In this document: piece after piece, positions 1 through 11,346 of the stretch | How the letters are laid out: each line of letters begins with the position of its first letter | How positions within the stretch are numbered: the first letter of the stretch is position 1 | DNA from: Isoetes taiwanensis | Lineage: Eukaryota > Streptophyta > Lycopodiopsida > Isoetales > Isoetaceae | NCBI GenBank assembly: GCA_021234155.1 | Contig: JAJEKV010000099.1 | Location: 3,317,453-3,381,452 of the forward strand | DNA: 64,000 bases | Reading direction: 5' to 3' | Notes under the pieces: generated by a model | Database searches by the model: none | Told to the model about the DNA's origin: nothing | What the model saw: only the letters and a program-made list of their open reading frames with translations | Position numbers and translations under genes: made by a program

Positions 1-315
1 TTTAGAGCACTCTTGATTGCCTTGGAAGCGCACATCCTCTCCTCCTTGCCATCCCCCTTTGGTTCCCTCCTGACCCTCTTCACATATGTATATTTCCTTT
101 TCCTCTTGAATTGCTTCTCAACATCAGCTTCCAAGCACTCAACTTCTAAATCATCATGTTCGAGAGCAGCAAGAGCTTGTAAATGTTGTGAAACTGTCCT
201 ACCATCATGAAGCAAAACAGCATGGGTCTCCCAGGTTACTAGACTGTTAGCTATAGGCCTCTCAAAGACAAGCATGACATGACCGATATTTTGGTTTCCG
301 TTGGATCTATTATGT
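1..315 (-). CDS. Unidentified open frame, partial, runs off window start
   Basis: Read on the minus strand, a frame of about 100 codons stays open from a stop near 317 to the window edge. It has a hydrophobic then acidic first half (a run of Leu, Ala, Glu and Asp) and a basic second half rich in Lys and Arg (KRKRKY and KRVRRE patches), which could be a nuclear or nucleic-acid-binding segment. I do not recognise a family. It could be a terminal exon of a gene continuing to the left or part of a transposon protein. There is no start codon evidence inside the window. Confidence 0.3.
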
Positions 316-1070
316 TACCCACTCAAAGCCCGACCTTTTGATACACCTAAGAACTCATCGCCTATAGCATCCCCGAGGATCACTAAAGACTATATTAAGC
401 CTCTCAGAATATTTAGATCCTGTGCAGGAGTGAAGAATGTAGCATGGCAAACCTAGTAGATCTGTTTCCGAGTAGTAGATCTGTCTCATCTTCAGGCTTA
501 AACAACCTCGAGACCAAGACGGGCAGCTAGATTCTCATGACCTCCAATCTCCTCTACTATCTCGCCTTCTTCATTTGTTGCTTTGTGTTGCTTGGTTCAC
601 CACGATGAGCAAGTGAAACCGATGTCCGTGAAGCTACTTGACAGATGGACTACTAGATGAATCCCTCTTGTGAAGAGGGCAAATTGAGGGATCTCAAGAC
701 GATCTTCACTTGAGGGCCACTCATTTGGTTTTACATCCCTCTTAGGCCATCTGAATGAATGTGCCCTACCGCTTCACCAATGTTATCCGCCTCAGGGACC
801 GGAAGCTTCGCCGATGGGATCACGGACTGCGGACCTCAATTGCTACATTTGAAGGATCTATTTCCTTCCCATGAAGAGTGATTCTATTCAAAATATGTCC
901 CGGGCAACAATTGTCCTTCCCCTAATAGGTTGTACAGGGGAAAATTAAACCCTGTTTCAATCAAGCAAGGCTTATACTTTTGAACATATGAAATAGAGGA
1001 AAAATAAGCAAAAAAATAAGCTTAAAATGGCTTATTTAGTATAAAAGTATAAATTTTGGTCCAAATTTGG
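316..1070. other. No supported gene
   Basis: I see no long open frame, RNA gene or repeat boundary. A short direct duplication of the AGTAGATCTGT type lies near 456-490. From about 1000 the sequence becomes A/T-rich and leads into the palindromic GGCGCC repeat region. Confidence 0.4.
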
Positions 1071-1134
1071 AGCTAAATGAAGCCATGGCGCCATTTGGTG
1101 TAACGGTGGTGAACACTTGGATCAAAGCCATGGC

Positions 1135-1277
1135 GCCATTTGGTCGAAATGGTATTTGGATCAAATGATTTTATGGCCATTTGATCCAAATTCACACCTA
1201 TGAATGTGCCATAGGTGTGAATTTGGATCAAATGGCTATAGCGCCATTTGATCCAAACACCATTTCGACCAAATGGC
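1135..1277. repeat. Long near-perfect inverted repeat (hairpin), 68-nt arms
   Basis: Positions 1135-1202 and 1210-1277 are reverse complements over almost their whole length, separated by a 7-nt loop. The stem extends outward with a 2-nt bulge to about 1125-1285. The arms are built from the motif CCATTTGATCCAAA and GGCGCC-type palindromes. Such a hairpin would fold as RNA into a pri-miRNA or hpRNA-like stem, or may be a small MITE. Mismatches cluster in one internal block near 1167-1176. Confidence 0.8.
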
Positions 1278-1320
1278 CATGGCTGCCATTTGATCCAACA
1301 CCATTCGACCAAATGGCTTA

Positions 1321-2580
1321 GCTCCATCACAAAATCTACACGAGGTGCCTATGTTATGTATTCTTGCTCCCATTGTTTGATATGTGTCAATAAGAGCGCA
1401 TGCATAACATGGGCACCCCATGCCAACTTTGCAATTGAAACCAAGGTTCTCGTGGTCCTAGCAAAGATTAATGTCAAGATTTGAACACTCTATACACATG
1501 GCAACAATAGAACGTAATTTATACCGTAAATAGTGGACTTACTTGATATTAGATAGATCCATAGTGGTATGTCCCGAGCAATAGATAGAACAGGAAAATG
1601 AAGTTGATCCCGGCAGATATATTGGCGTAAGAATGCGCCAAGAAGAGCCAAGAAGAAAGCGCCAAGAAAGATTCGAGAAGAAGGAGGATTCGCCAAGAAG
1701 AAAGCTAAGAAGAAAAAGCCAAGAATCACCCGGGATTTGCGGAGCTGAAGAAGAAAGCGCCGACAAAGACGCATGCCTTTGCAAAGTTTACGCCTAGGCG
1801 GAGAGAAAAGCGCCTTTCGCGAAGCCGGTACCGAGACTTAACAGCGGATTCGAAAGCGAACTGGCGGTGCACGTAAAAACGTCTAGCGTCGTGGCATGGT
1901 CGCATTAAGTGGGAGCACGGCGACAAAGAGGGAGCTTTTAAAGGCAAAGTACAATTTTCAAAGCGGACGATTCAAATTTGCCAGTGGCGATCAAATTTCA
2001 ATATCTGGCCCGGGAATTTTGACTTTATGTTAATTTGCGGGCGGAATTTTGAATTTTATGTTCAAATTTGGTGAGGCGTTTAGGGGGGAAATATTAATTC
2101 AAAATTCGATTGTGGCGGGCATGGGTGCTGGACGCCACGGGCATGGTCGGGAGTGCTACCGGGCTGGGCATGGTATTTGGGCGCCCGCGAACACCCGCGG
2201 TGGTAATATAGGGGCATGGGCGCTGGACGCCCGCGGGCATGAAAACTGGACGGCGATGGGCCCTAGTTGGCTGCATTTTTTGAAGCTTCTCATCGGGCTT
2301 TATTCGTTTTCGATTCCAGCTCAGCCTCGACCTTAGCCCGGCCCGGGCCCTAAAAGCAACCCTTTTCATCCTTTTTTTTTGATTTTTCGGGCGCCATTTC
2401 CCTTGATTCAAGCGCCTCAACACATCTAGATACAACACGGTTTTCGGACCAAATTCAAAGCCAGCGAAATGGAAATGGACAGTTCGAGCTCAACAAAATG
2501 TGGAGACGAAGTTAGCTTACCTCAAGGGACGTGTATGTCGTCTACTTGCATTGTTTGTTTGGGCTAAATGGCACCTAATT
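1321..2580. other. No recognised gene; charged open stretch and GC-rich repeats
   Basis: A Lys/Arg/Glu-rich plus-strand reading frame spans about 1630-1790 (repeated GCCAAGAAG-type codons) but has no identifiable domain. Around 2110-2245 the motifs GGGCATGG and GCTGGACGCC recur in short tandem form. About 1960-2090 holds repeated AATTTTGAATTT-like words. I cannot assign any of this to a family. Confidence 0.3.
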
Positions 2581-2699
2581 GCTATTTAGATGCCAGTAAC
2601 CACTTTAGGGTCTTATAGTTGACAAATGGCGCCATGGCGCCATTTGGATGATTGAGTGCACTTTAGGAGTCTTAGCTTACTTTTAGGATGCCCGGTAGC

Positions 2700-3015
2700 T
2701 TACTCTCACGGTCTTGTTGCTACCAAATGGCTTCATGGCCATTTGATGTCTTTTAGCTTACCATAGGGTCTTGTTGTTGGCAAATGGCGCCATGGCGCCA
2801 TTTGATGTGTATTAGCATACATTTGGGACTTGTTGTTGGCAAAATGGCCATGGCCATTTGATGTGTATTAGCTTACCATAGGGCCTTGTTGTTGGCAAAA
2901 ATGGCGCCATGGGCCATTTGATGTCTATTAGCTTACCATAGGGCCTTGTTGTTGGCAAATGGCGCCATGGCGCCATTTGATGTCTATTAGCATACATTGG
3001 GAACTTGTTGTTTGC
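2700..3015. repeat. About 58-bp tandem repeat carrying GGCGCC palindromes
   Basis: The word CTTGTTGTTGGCAAA recurs at about 2772, 2829, 2885 and 2945, with degenerate ends at 2703 and 3003. Each unit contains a palindrome such as ATGGCGCCATGGCGCCAT and then a TTTGATGT[GC]TATTAGC segment. Units differ mainly by loss of one GGCGCC half. Similar palindromes occur at 2623-2645, in the intron at 5093-5165 and near 6970-7020, so this is one sequence family spread over the first 7 kb. Confidence 0.8.
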
Positions 3016-3663
3016 CTAGTCATCTGGTCATACGCTTGTTACATTGTGGTATCTCCCTTATCGCAAGTGCCTCCACCCCGTCCGATCCACTCTCCTTGAA
3101 CCATCTTCCTCGAATATTGCGAAGGGGAGGTTTTGACCGGGGGAGGCCTCTTCGACCAAACGCATGGATAGGCATACGATCAGCCTCGCGTGCTTATGCC
3201 TTTGACTGATACAAATGGTTTTACGCGCCATTTGCCAACCACAACCTATTGTGCGCACGCTTGTTCAAACCATTTACCGATGCCTCTTTGTTCTTCGATG
3301 CCTCTTTGTTGCAGCTATCTTACGCGCGGAAACACAATTTCAATCCGACCCGCACTATGATGCCGATAGACGGTACTGGTGCATGGAAGTAATGCGGGTG
3401 AGCCCCTACCGCTCATGGGCTCTAAAAGGAGACTGGCAGAAGAGAGCTCTGCCTCCTTATAAGGGGGAGACAGACACGTAAAACAGCCGGCATTTACAGC
3501 CGTGTATCTTGGTCCAAATGAAGTTGGTTGCCAAGAGCGGCGGCGAGGATTGGATCCGGGTGGTGCGTGGAAGATACTTTGAAGCATAGAATAATTGTGT
3601 ACTATGTGAATTTGGAAGTTTTATGATCCCATCAGTAATAATACGCTAGCATTGCAAATGTAG
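3016..3663. other. No supported gene
   Basis: Short frames are open on both strands but none shows a recognisable domain or paired splice sites. No boundary of a mobile element is visible. Confidence 0.3.
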
Positions 3664-6600
3664 CCGGTTCGAAAGAAAAAGAAAAAGGAAGCTGCCGTAC
3701 AACGACTTTGAAGAAGCCGACATCAAAGGTCCACAAGAAATCTTGAGGGGCTTTATGATTCTTCAATCGGATGAACGAGTCGAAAAACTCGCCTTCATTC
3801 GTTGTCAAGGCAATAGCCCAAATAAACTACCCGCCATTGTGGACACGGCCGGCTAAAACAAAGGAGCAAGAAGAAGACAAGACAACCTAGGGATACACCC
3901 GGCGGCCCGACAAAGACTCCTCATCTTCTACTGAGGATGTCGGGGAACCGGAGGAAGGAAAGGCGGCGGGCAAGAGGAAAGTTAAGAGAAAAGGATCACA
4001 AAGATCCGGATATGGAAAAGAAGGAAAAGAAACAATCTAAAGAAAAGGAAGAGAAGGAAAAGGAAGAGAAGGAAAAGAAAAGAGAAGGAAGATAAAGAAA
4101 AGAGGGAAAAGAAGGAAAAGAAAAGGGCAAGGAAAGAAAAGGATCGGGAAGGCAAGGGCGTAAGGAAGGAAAGGCGACCACAGAAAACGGAGGGAAAGGA
4201 AGTGGAGACAGAGGAAACGGATGGGAAAAGAAGAAGCACAGCCGGAGACCCTTGACAAGGAGAGGACACCAAAAACAAAGGAGAGCCTCGGACTCCAAGT
4301 CCCGGCCGGAAGTCCTAGAAGTGGTGGTGAACCTCCCGAGCCCAAGGCATAGCGAGGATCCCGCGGACACACCGCCAAAAGGGTCCCCATTAAGAAGCTA
4401 GAGCCAAAGAAGCTCGCGATTAAGAATAGCTCAAGACTTGCTAGAGGTGCCTGCAAATCTTCGGGTGGAAAGGTCAGGAAGAGGAAAAGACGGCAGAGAA
4501 TACAGCGCAAAAAATTTACGATCACCGCAGATCTGTTTTTCCTCGTGTCACATTCATTAAAAAATAGACGTGTTCAAATTATATCAAGGACCAAGCAAAT
4601 CGACATCTAGACCAAGGAATATGGAGCACGTCAAAACTTTGGTGGAGTCCTTCGAGGAGAGACCCACATCCAGTCCACTCCACTGATGTGATTCCATTCA
4701 ATCCCCTCACAAACAAACTGGTCCCTTGGAAAACCGAGGATGACCTCATGGGGATGCACTATTATATAGTGAATGGTAATCATTCAGTTATGGCTGCTCA
4801 ACTTGTATGTAGAAGACTCGGCACACCAAAGTCCCAAGAGCAAATGTCAAAGATTTATCTTCAACGGAATTGCCGAGTGTTGTCTGGCACAGTCAACGAA
4901 CAGGAATGCCTGCAGCTCAGTTGTGAAGTCAATGATATCACTGCGAAGACTATTTTCAAAGAGCCATTCATTGATAACATAACCCACCTGCGGCAGCAAT
5001 ATGCTCTATGCGGGAAGCCTGATCCATCGGGACGCGGGCAATCTCGCTCAGAACCATACAAGGTACATGTTTTAATTTTCTGCAAGATTATGAAATGGCG
5101 CCGTGGCGCCATTTGTTCACCAAACGGCGCCACGGCGCCATTTCCTAACCAAAATGGGCCACCCGCGCCATTTGCTCATTAAATATTCGTCTAACTTCTT
5201 GTTGTTTCCAGCGTTATCTGGCTTTGGCTGAAGTTACCATGCGTGGTAAGCATCCTAAAGATTTCAAATTGGGTCTTCATGCCGGAGGATATTTTTCGTT
5301 ATTCGTGTCCCTATGGAACTTGTGGAAATCTTGCAAGCTAAAAGACAACAAGGGACAAACTATTACCCATGGCGGGCAAAAGAATCGACTACCGGTCGGA
5401 CCACCGAGGTGCATGAGGGGTATGGACTCTTAAGGCTGTCGGGTTCCGTTCGTGAAGTCTTTGGATGGGAAGACCGTCAAGGTCACTAGTGATTACTCTG
5501 GGTAAGCAATTCTTCAAGGCAAGGGCAAAGACACTAAGATCCATATCTTTCTTGAAGAAGGAGATTTTTGCATACGTGAAGGATAATTTTTCCGAGGAAG
5601 TTCAAGTCCTTCATCGATCTCGCGATTGCATCTTAGGGCTTCGAGGATACCGACCGATTTCCATGGCCACCTTGCATAGTAAGTGGGTTGAAACCGGAGT
5701 GGGCAAGGAAGGCATTTTCGATAACGTGCCACTGCCTTGGCAAGATTCATACGCTAATCTTTGTCTTGAAGAGAGAGGATACTGAAGACTTCCGCGGTTG
5801 AACTAACGAACGACAAGGGACAAGTTGTTTGCACTCTGTACCCGGTATCCTTGATTGCCCCGGACACTAGAGGCATATTTCCAATGTGGGACAAAACCAC
5901 ACTAACAAATTTCTTTAATCTGGTTTGTAAAGAATACCACGGTGATTCTTTTGGATAGTGGTCTTTGCAAGGGCTGAGCACAACTTTTTGATTTCATCTC
6001 AGATTGGATGATCCGGATTCGGATCCGAGTTTATATTGGCATGTATGAGGATCGAATACAAGAATCCGCCTCCCCGGGGAGTTCGGGAGGCCCATTCACC
6101 AGTGTATGCCACAAAGATTCAGGCCAATCGAAGGTCCTCTGTCGAAGTTATTGACCTCAAGTTCCCCTTCAACGATCATCCTCAAGAAGCGCCACCGGTT
6201 CGTGCCTAAAGAAGGCGAAGACGGGGAGACCGAGGCTATGGCGGGGAAGCTCTGCAACGCCAGATTCAGTCTGGTGGCAAGGCTTGCCGGGGACATAATT
6301 ATGAGAAACCAGGTGGGTCTGCTACATGCTTTCATTACCTCGTGCGAGAAAATGGTACCGCCAGGGAGCAGGGGTGTTTGATTACTTCTCTGTGGTTCTT
6401 TTGGCGGGCTTCATTCTTTGAATAAGAGATTTTGCATTGTATTGAAAGTGACCAGCTTAAGCATGAGTGCCTAAAGGGGATTCTTGATAGGCTTGACCGC
6501 CCTCGAATCCTACCATCGCTGTTATTCTGCGGACAGAGACCACACTGGCCGTAGTTGAAGAAGTCGTAGATCCACCAAATTCAGAGATGCCCGAAGCTCC

Positions 6601-6797
6601 ACCGATGTGGACTATGATGTGATCAAGAATACACAATTCAATATGGACATTCTTGATGATCCCAATTTCCCGCCACGGCGTTCGAGAGCTTTTCGGGAGA
6701 TCCTATGGTTGCTTCTTCTAGCCATGGCCACGGCCATCACGGAACTGATCCTATTGTGGAGCCTTTTGTTCGATGAGGAACCCCTGAATTTTGTATG
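3664..6797 (+). pseudogene. Decayed intron-containing gene with a ParB-like motif
   Basis: Plus-strand coding pieces are scattered through this interval. The first (about 3664-3857) ends at a stop. A Lys/Glu-rich, frame-shifted tract follows (3940-4260). The best piece runs from about 4566 to 5062 and contains YYIVNGNHSVMAAQ, which resembles the (V/I)(D/N)G.HR..A core of ParB/sulfiredoxin-type folds. A clear GT-AG intron (5063-5211, 149 bp) joins it to the next exon. Later pieces lie at about 5212-5433, 5680-5785 and 6040-6220. Stops and frameshifts between pieces make the locus look non-functional, although unrecognised introns could explain some of them. I cannot name the gene; the ParB link is inference from one motif. 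Confidence 0.4.
5063..5211 (+). other. Intron with GGCGCC palindromes
   Basis: The donor AAG|GTACAT and acceptor GTTTCCAG flank a 149-bp insert between two reading frames. The insert contains paired inverted blocks at 5096-5142 of the GGCGCCGTGGCGCC type. These match the palindromic repeats of 1.1-3.2 kb, so the palindrome family has invaded or arisen in an intron. Confidence 0.65.
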
Positions 6798-7130
6798 AAA
6801 ATAATGTAAATTGTACACTAATACTCTTGTATACAGGCTACCTCTTCCGAGTCCTTGCCTGTTTTGGCAAATTTTTTAATATGCAAATCTATGAATTCGG
6901 AATTTTTAACTATTTTTTGTGATGTTATGTTTCTCCAGCTTCATTTTATGCAATGCTAGAATTTTTAATGGCGCCAATAAATGGCACTTTAGATGCATAT
7001 TTTTTTTAAATGGCGCCATGATTGCTCAAAAAATTGGCATAAATTTGACTAAAAAGGATTTTCGTTCCTAATTGGAATCACGAAATTTCTCATTTTAATG
7101 AAATTGTGCTTATTGACGTCGCATGCGACG
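6798..7130. other. No gene seen
   Basis: A/T-rich sequence with scattered ATGGCGCCAT-like words near 6970-7020. This is probably the 3' flank of the decayed gene. Confidence 0.3.
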
Positions 7131-8700
7131 TACACAGCGACGTTTAAAACTCATTTCTTAGTTGGGTGAACATGAGTGGTCTTCTGGTCACAGAACTTGG
7201 TCCCTAGGGCAACGTCGACGTTCTGAGTCCATTGGCAGAGCCAAATCGCAGCTCCGGAGAGGGGAGGTCGCCCGTCCGTCCCCAGGGCCTTGGGGAGAGG
7301 AAATTCGGGACAAGCAGCTTCCGGGGGGATTTTAGGGTCCGTGCTCTGGCGTCAACACCCCCACTCGGCGTCAAGTCACGACGCAAGGTCCCACCTGAAT
7401 CTGACAAGGAGAGGGCCTCCAAAACGTAAACCCTGTGGGTTGCCAGGTTCTAGAAGGGTTTGCGTTTTGGGGGCCGAGACTTGGTCTGTTGCACTTGGGA
7501 CTGGCGAGAAGCTGCAGCCGGAGAATCTGGAGCAAGGGGAACCGGCGGGCCGAGTTTGGGCCTGTCCTCCTCCCGATGTGGCAAGTAGAAGTCGGGGCTT
7601 TTTTGCAAGTGGCAAGACATTCATAAATTCGCAATTAATGCATTGTGCGAAAATAAATTCTGATTTTTGCCAGCTGGATTTCTAATCCATCTCCATCCAC
7701 AGCCCAATTTTCAAATTTTAGGAGAAGGTCTAGGTCAAAGGGTTAGCATTAGAGCGGTCGGGGCAGGCGGATTGGCAACCGAGCTGGCACCCTTCCCCAA
7801 GTCAAACGAGGCCAGGACCTTGCAGGGATCCCTCACAAGAGGGGAGAGTCCGGACCCCAAGAGGCGGGATCCAAAAAAGTTCCCGAGGCAGCCCTTCTGG
7901 CGGCTCCCCTGGGTCGTGACGCTAATGACCACCCTCCCCGGGCCGGTTCCCCTATCCGACCGTTGGATCCTCCGTTCAGGGGCCCCTCTTCGGGAAGGCC
8001 CAAAAGATTCCAGATCGGTCCGGGAGAACTTGTCAAACCGCGGGGCGTCCTGAGGTCGGCCTTGTAGAAACCGCATTGTCTTGTCGTTCGGGCACCGGGA
8101 GGCTCTGGAATGGCAAATCGACCCCCGCCAAAATCGTCGGAATGGCGAAATTACCCTAGGGAGCAAGTTACAAGGTCGGTTTTGCAAAAGATAGAAACAC
8201 TCACGCCCTCCACGACAGTATCCCGCATCCACATCCTAGGCCAATTGACTACGAGTTTGATGGAAGTGAGCTACTTTGGCGCTTCTTAGAGGTCGGGTGG
8301 TCTTCCTCGGCCACGGAACTTGGTCCCCAGGGCAACGTCGGCGTTCGAGTCCATTGGCAGGAGTCAAATCGCGATTAGGAGAGGGGAGGTCGCCCGTCCG
8401 GCCCCAGGGCCTTGGGGAGAGGAAATTCGGGGAAAGCGGCTTAGGGGGATTTTAGGGTCCGTGCTCGGCGTCAACACCTCCCTCCACGTCAAGTCACAGC
8501 GCAAGGTCCCCGAATCGACAGGAGAGGGCCTCCAAAACGTAAACCCCGTGGGTTGCTGTGTTCTAGAAGGGTTTTGCGTTTTGGGGGCGAGACTTAATCT
8601 GTTGCACTTGAAACCGGTAGAAGATGCGGTAGAATACGGAGCAAGGGGAACTGACGGAGCGGATCCCGATGTGGCAAGTAGAAGTCGGGGGAACATCATT
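7130..8700. repeat. About 1.09-kb tandem repeat, roughly 1.5 units
   Basis: The word GGCAAGTAGAAGTCGGG recurs at about 7580 and 8673, and the block CAGGGCAACGTCG at about 7206 and 8328, giving a period near 1.09 kb. The same family occupies 55070-59046. Long frames on both strands here are by-products of GC-rich sequence and are not conserved between units. The unit may be a satellite or a duplicated non-coding part of a larger mobile element; I cannot tell which. Confidence 0.75.
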
Positions 8701-9371
8701 AAAACAAGTTACTCAATAATTCACTTATCATGACAATTTAGTTTATCAAAATTATAAATTAATGTTCGAGGTACTCTTCATTCCTTGCAACACATTCCAA
8801 CAAAATTTGTATTGCAAGTCTTCGTAGCTCGACCTCCTTGCCCTCCGGAGCGCTCTATTGGCCTGCAGGTCGACACTACGTTAGTACCATTTTAATTATT
8901 AGTAAAATTTTGGTTTTATGGTGACCACCCCACCTATCTACATGAATGCATGGCTAATCTCCCGGCGTAGGAAGAGGGTGAATCTTCCATTATGGCCGCG
9001 GAGACAGCGCCTATATGCCTATATGCCGCTCATGCCTACACCTCTAGTTGCCCAGCGTGGAGGATATCCTTCCCGTATATGGGGCGTGAAGGATAGATTC
9101 CTCCTATCAAAGCATATATGGGGCTAAAGGTGCCTTTCCTATCAATGCATCTCTCAGTGACCTCCTTTCTCTCGAGATCGTCTACTTCCGTGGGACAGAA
9201 GTAGACTTTCTAATCTACCTTCCACTCGTCCAAGCGAAAACGTGGTCATGCCTACATTGACATTACACCACGCCCTAGAGATCACCGTAGTGGTCTCATC
9301 ATCGGTAACAACGCATGCAACCCATACCTAGCATAGGTTGCATGCGCAGATTAATCTTAACTATACAAGGA
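8701..9371. other. 3' flank of retrotransposon element A; LTR not identified
   Basis: Relative to the minus-strand chromodomain frame that stops at 9369-9371, this is where a polypurine tract and 3' LTR should lie. I see no sequence matching the LTR at 34459-36025. Short internal repeats occur (GATTAATCT twice near 9350, and a TGCATGCG/ATGCAACC inverted pair near 9310-9350). The 3' LTR seems deleted, rearranged or too diverged to see by eye. Confidence 0.35.
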
Positions 9372-9823
9372 TTAATCTACACAAATTGACATGCCTGAGC
9401 CGATTTCTTCGGAGATGACCTTGCCGTCCCATTGCTCCATGAACTGTGGGTACTGCTTTACTAGATCTTTCTTAAGTACCCATGTCGCGTCTTCCACTGG
9501 CAAGTGTTTCCACTTGACCAAGTATTGGAGGAACTCCGATCTCCTTGTTTTCTTGAAGGTTTTATCAAGAATCAATTCTGGAACTATTTCCAGCTGCTCC
9601 TCCGTCATTTCCAATAACGTTGGAGTGTCCAAGACTTCGTCTGGATTAGGAGTATGCTTCTTTAGCAAACTCACGTGGAAGACTTTATGAATCTTCAGGT
9701 GTGCTGGTAGATCCAATCTGTAGGATTGATTACCTACTCTCTGGACTATTCTGAAAGGTCCAGCCCACCTTGGAGCAAGCTTCTTGCAATTCCCGATCCT
9801 GAGCTTCGCCTGCTTTACCTTGA
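9372..9823 (-). CDS. Ty3/gypsy integrase C-terminus with chromodomain (element A)
   Basis: This minus-strand frame has the chromovirus integrase tail: KLRIGNCKKLAPRW.GPF, then YRLDLPA and HKVFHVSLLKK, then a chromodomain containing LILDKTFKK, FLQYLVKWKHLP and ATWV. The aromatic cage-type residues (F/Y, W, W) are present. The chromodomain of such integrases is known to guide insertion into chromatin with particular histone marks. The frame is separated from the integrase core by the LTR at 9829-11341. Its upstream end at 9824-9828 is the target duplication, so the apparent start codons further upstream are not real. It belongs to the retrotransposon running right to left from 36025. Confidence 0.9.
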
Positions 9824-9828
9824 TCTTG

Positions 9829-11341
9829 TGTGACGGTCCTTCGCCCGACACCGATTAATACTTAGATACATGACACAAATACCTCAGGATCCACGGGTGC
9901 AGAACCTGCATTTCGCCCCACAACCCAAAAATAGTATGTTGCGGCATCCCTGAGCTACTGGTCTCTAGCTCATGAGACCACCTTCATCTAGGTGCAACTT
10001 GACATGACCAATGTCAAGTCCTCACTAGCGAGCTTCATCAGTGCCCACTCGCTAGTGTCGAGTGACTAGCACTCGTGGCCTCGGTTTCTGCTTAGTCTCC
10101 CCGGAGAGCTGTGGGCAGACCAAGGTGCAACTAGGCTAGCAACATGAGCGATTTCCATATTTTTCTATGGATATGCTAACTCGAGAAATATTGTTTATGA
10201 ACGTGCATCCAACTTGATTTGGTAATTATTAAACGACCTTGTTATCGCCTAAGGTTACCCCTAGAATGGGTGTTGCTATCTAAGTCGAGATATTCATGCC
10301 TTAGACGGATTGGCATATGTATATATTTTTCTTTTTGATTTACAACAGTTAATACCTAACCTTAGTTCATATACGTTCGGCATTCCTATAATTATAATGT
10401 GCCAGAATGAAAACTTGGCAACAGTGTTGGCTTGGAAAACGACTCAAGCTTAATATATTTAGGCTTAATTTGCCTTATAAGTCTAAGGAATATTTGTCTA
10501 TATTCTTTACTTGGGTACGCAATTTAATTAGCTACTATAAGTAATAACATTGTATTAAGATTACTAGTTGGCTGATAACGGGTCATCGACCTGTTACTGC
10601 CAATAGGTTATCAGACAAGAAAGCATGGCCGGATGACCATCTTCGTTAAGAAAAAGATCTTTTAGACCTGGGAAAAAGGCCGAATCCTCACAAAGCTTAG
10701 CTGATCTGTCATCGTTTAGCAGAACTTCAGTACTATAGCAGATAGAAGCGGACATATCACGCATAAACAGAGCATAACCGAATGCTAGCATATAACTAGG
10801 TTATGGCCCCAGATGTCTTTGTTTATGCCTGTAAAAGCAGACCAAAACCCATCGATTGTTTCCCTTGTGTTTGCATTTGTTAAGTTCCGATTTTGTTCAG
10901 CGCAGGTAGGAGTCGGGTGGCTTACCCTGCACCATGAAGCAGTTCGATCTACCAGATCCGAAAATGCCCTTAGGCTCACAGAGAACCCATCGATTCATGA
11001 TTTAAGGCAGAAGTTAAGAATCGGATCTGCAAACCCTATTGCTTTCCTTTTCTGATGCCGCAGCCAATAGTTATCTCTATTCTTCTATATCTGTATCATA
11101 TGGATTATCCTCTTCTTAAAAAACACAATCTTACCTCTAAATCGCTTCCTTGAAACACCTCTTGTCTCTCTCTCTTTCAATCCCGAAATCTCTCTCCTCC
11201 TTCCTCTTTCTCACGTTTTTCCTTTTCCCTAATTCTAACCTCTTTCAATTGTTTCGTTGCCACATCACCTCCTATGCCATGTCATCTCCTTATTTATTTA
11301 ATATAGCTTAGAACAAACACCAAAATAAAATTCACATCACA
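9829..11341. mobile_element. Solo LTR, 1,513 bp, inserted in integrase
   Basis: The insert begins TGTGACGG and ends CATCACA, giving a terminal TGTGA/TCACA inverted repeat. It is flanked by a perfect 5-bp duplication TCTTG (9824-9828 and 11342-11346). Both features are typical of an LTR. No pol frame, primer site or second LTR lies inside, so I read it as a solo LTR left by LTR-LTR recombination. Removing it with one TCTTG copy puts the integrase core and tail in one frame, except for a TGA codon just on the core side. Orientation is undecided. Its sequence differs from the LTR at 34459-36025. Confidence 0.85.
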
Positions 11342-11346
11342 TCTTG

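Noticed and set aside
3982-4525. Long Phe/Ser/Leu-rich minus frames resembling membrane proteins
   Set aside because: Antisense of the Lys/Glu-rich (AAG/GAA) tract of the decayed plus-strand gene.
7735-8232. 165-codon minus frame in the 1.1-kb repeat
   Set aside because: Not conserved in the corresponding units at 55-59 kb; GC-rich chance frame.
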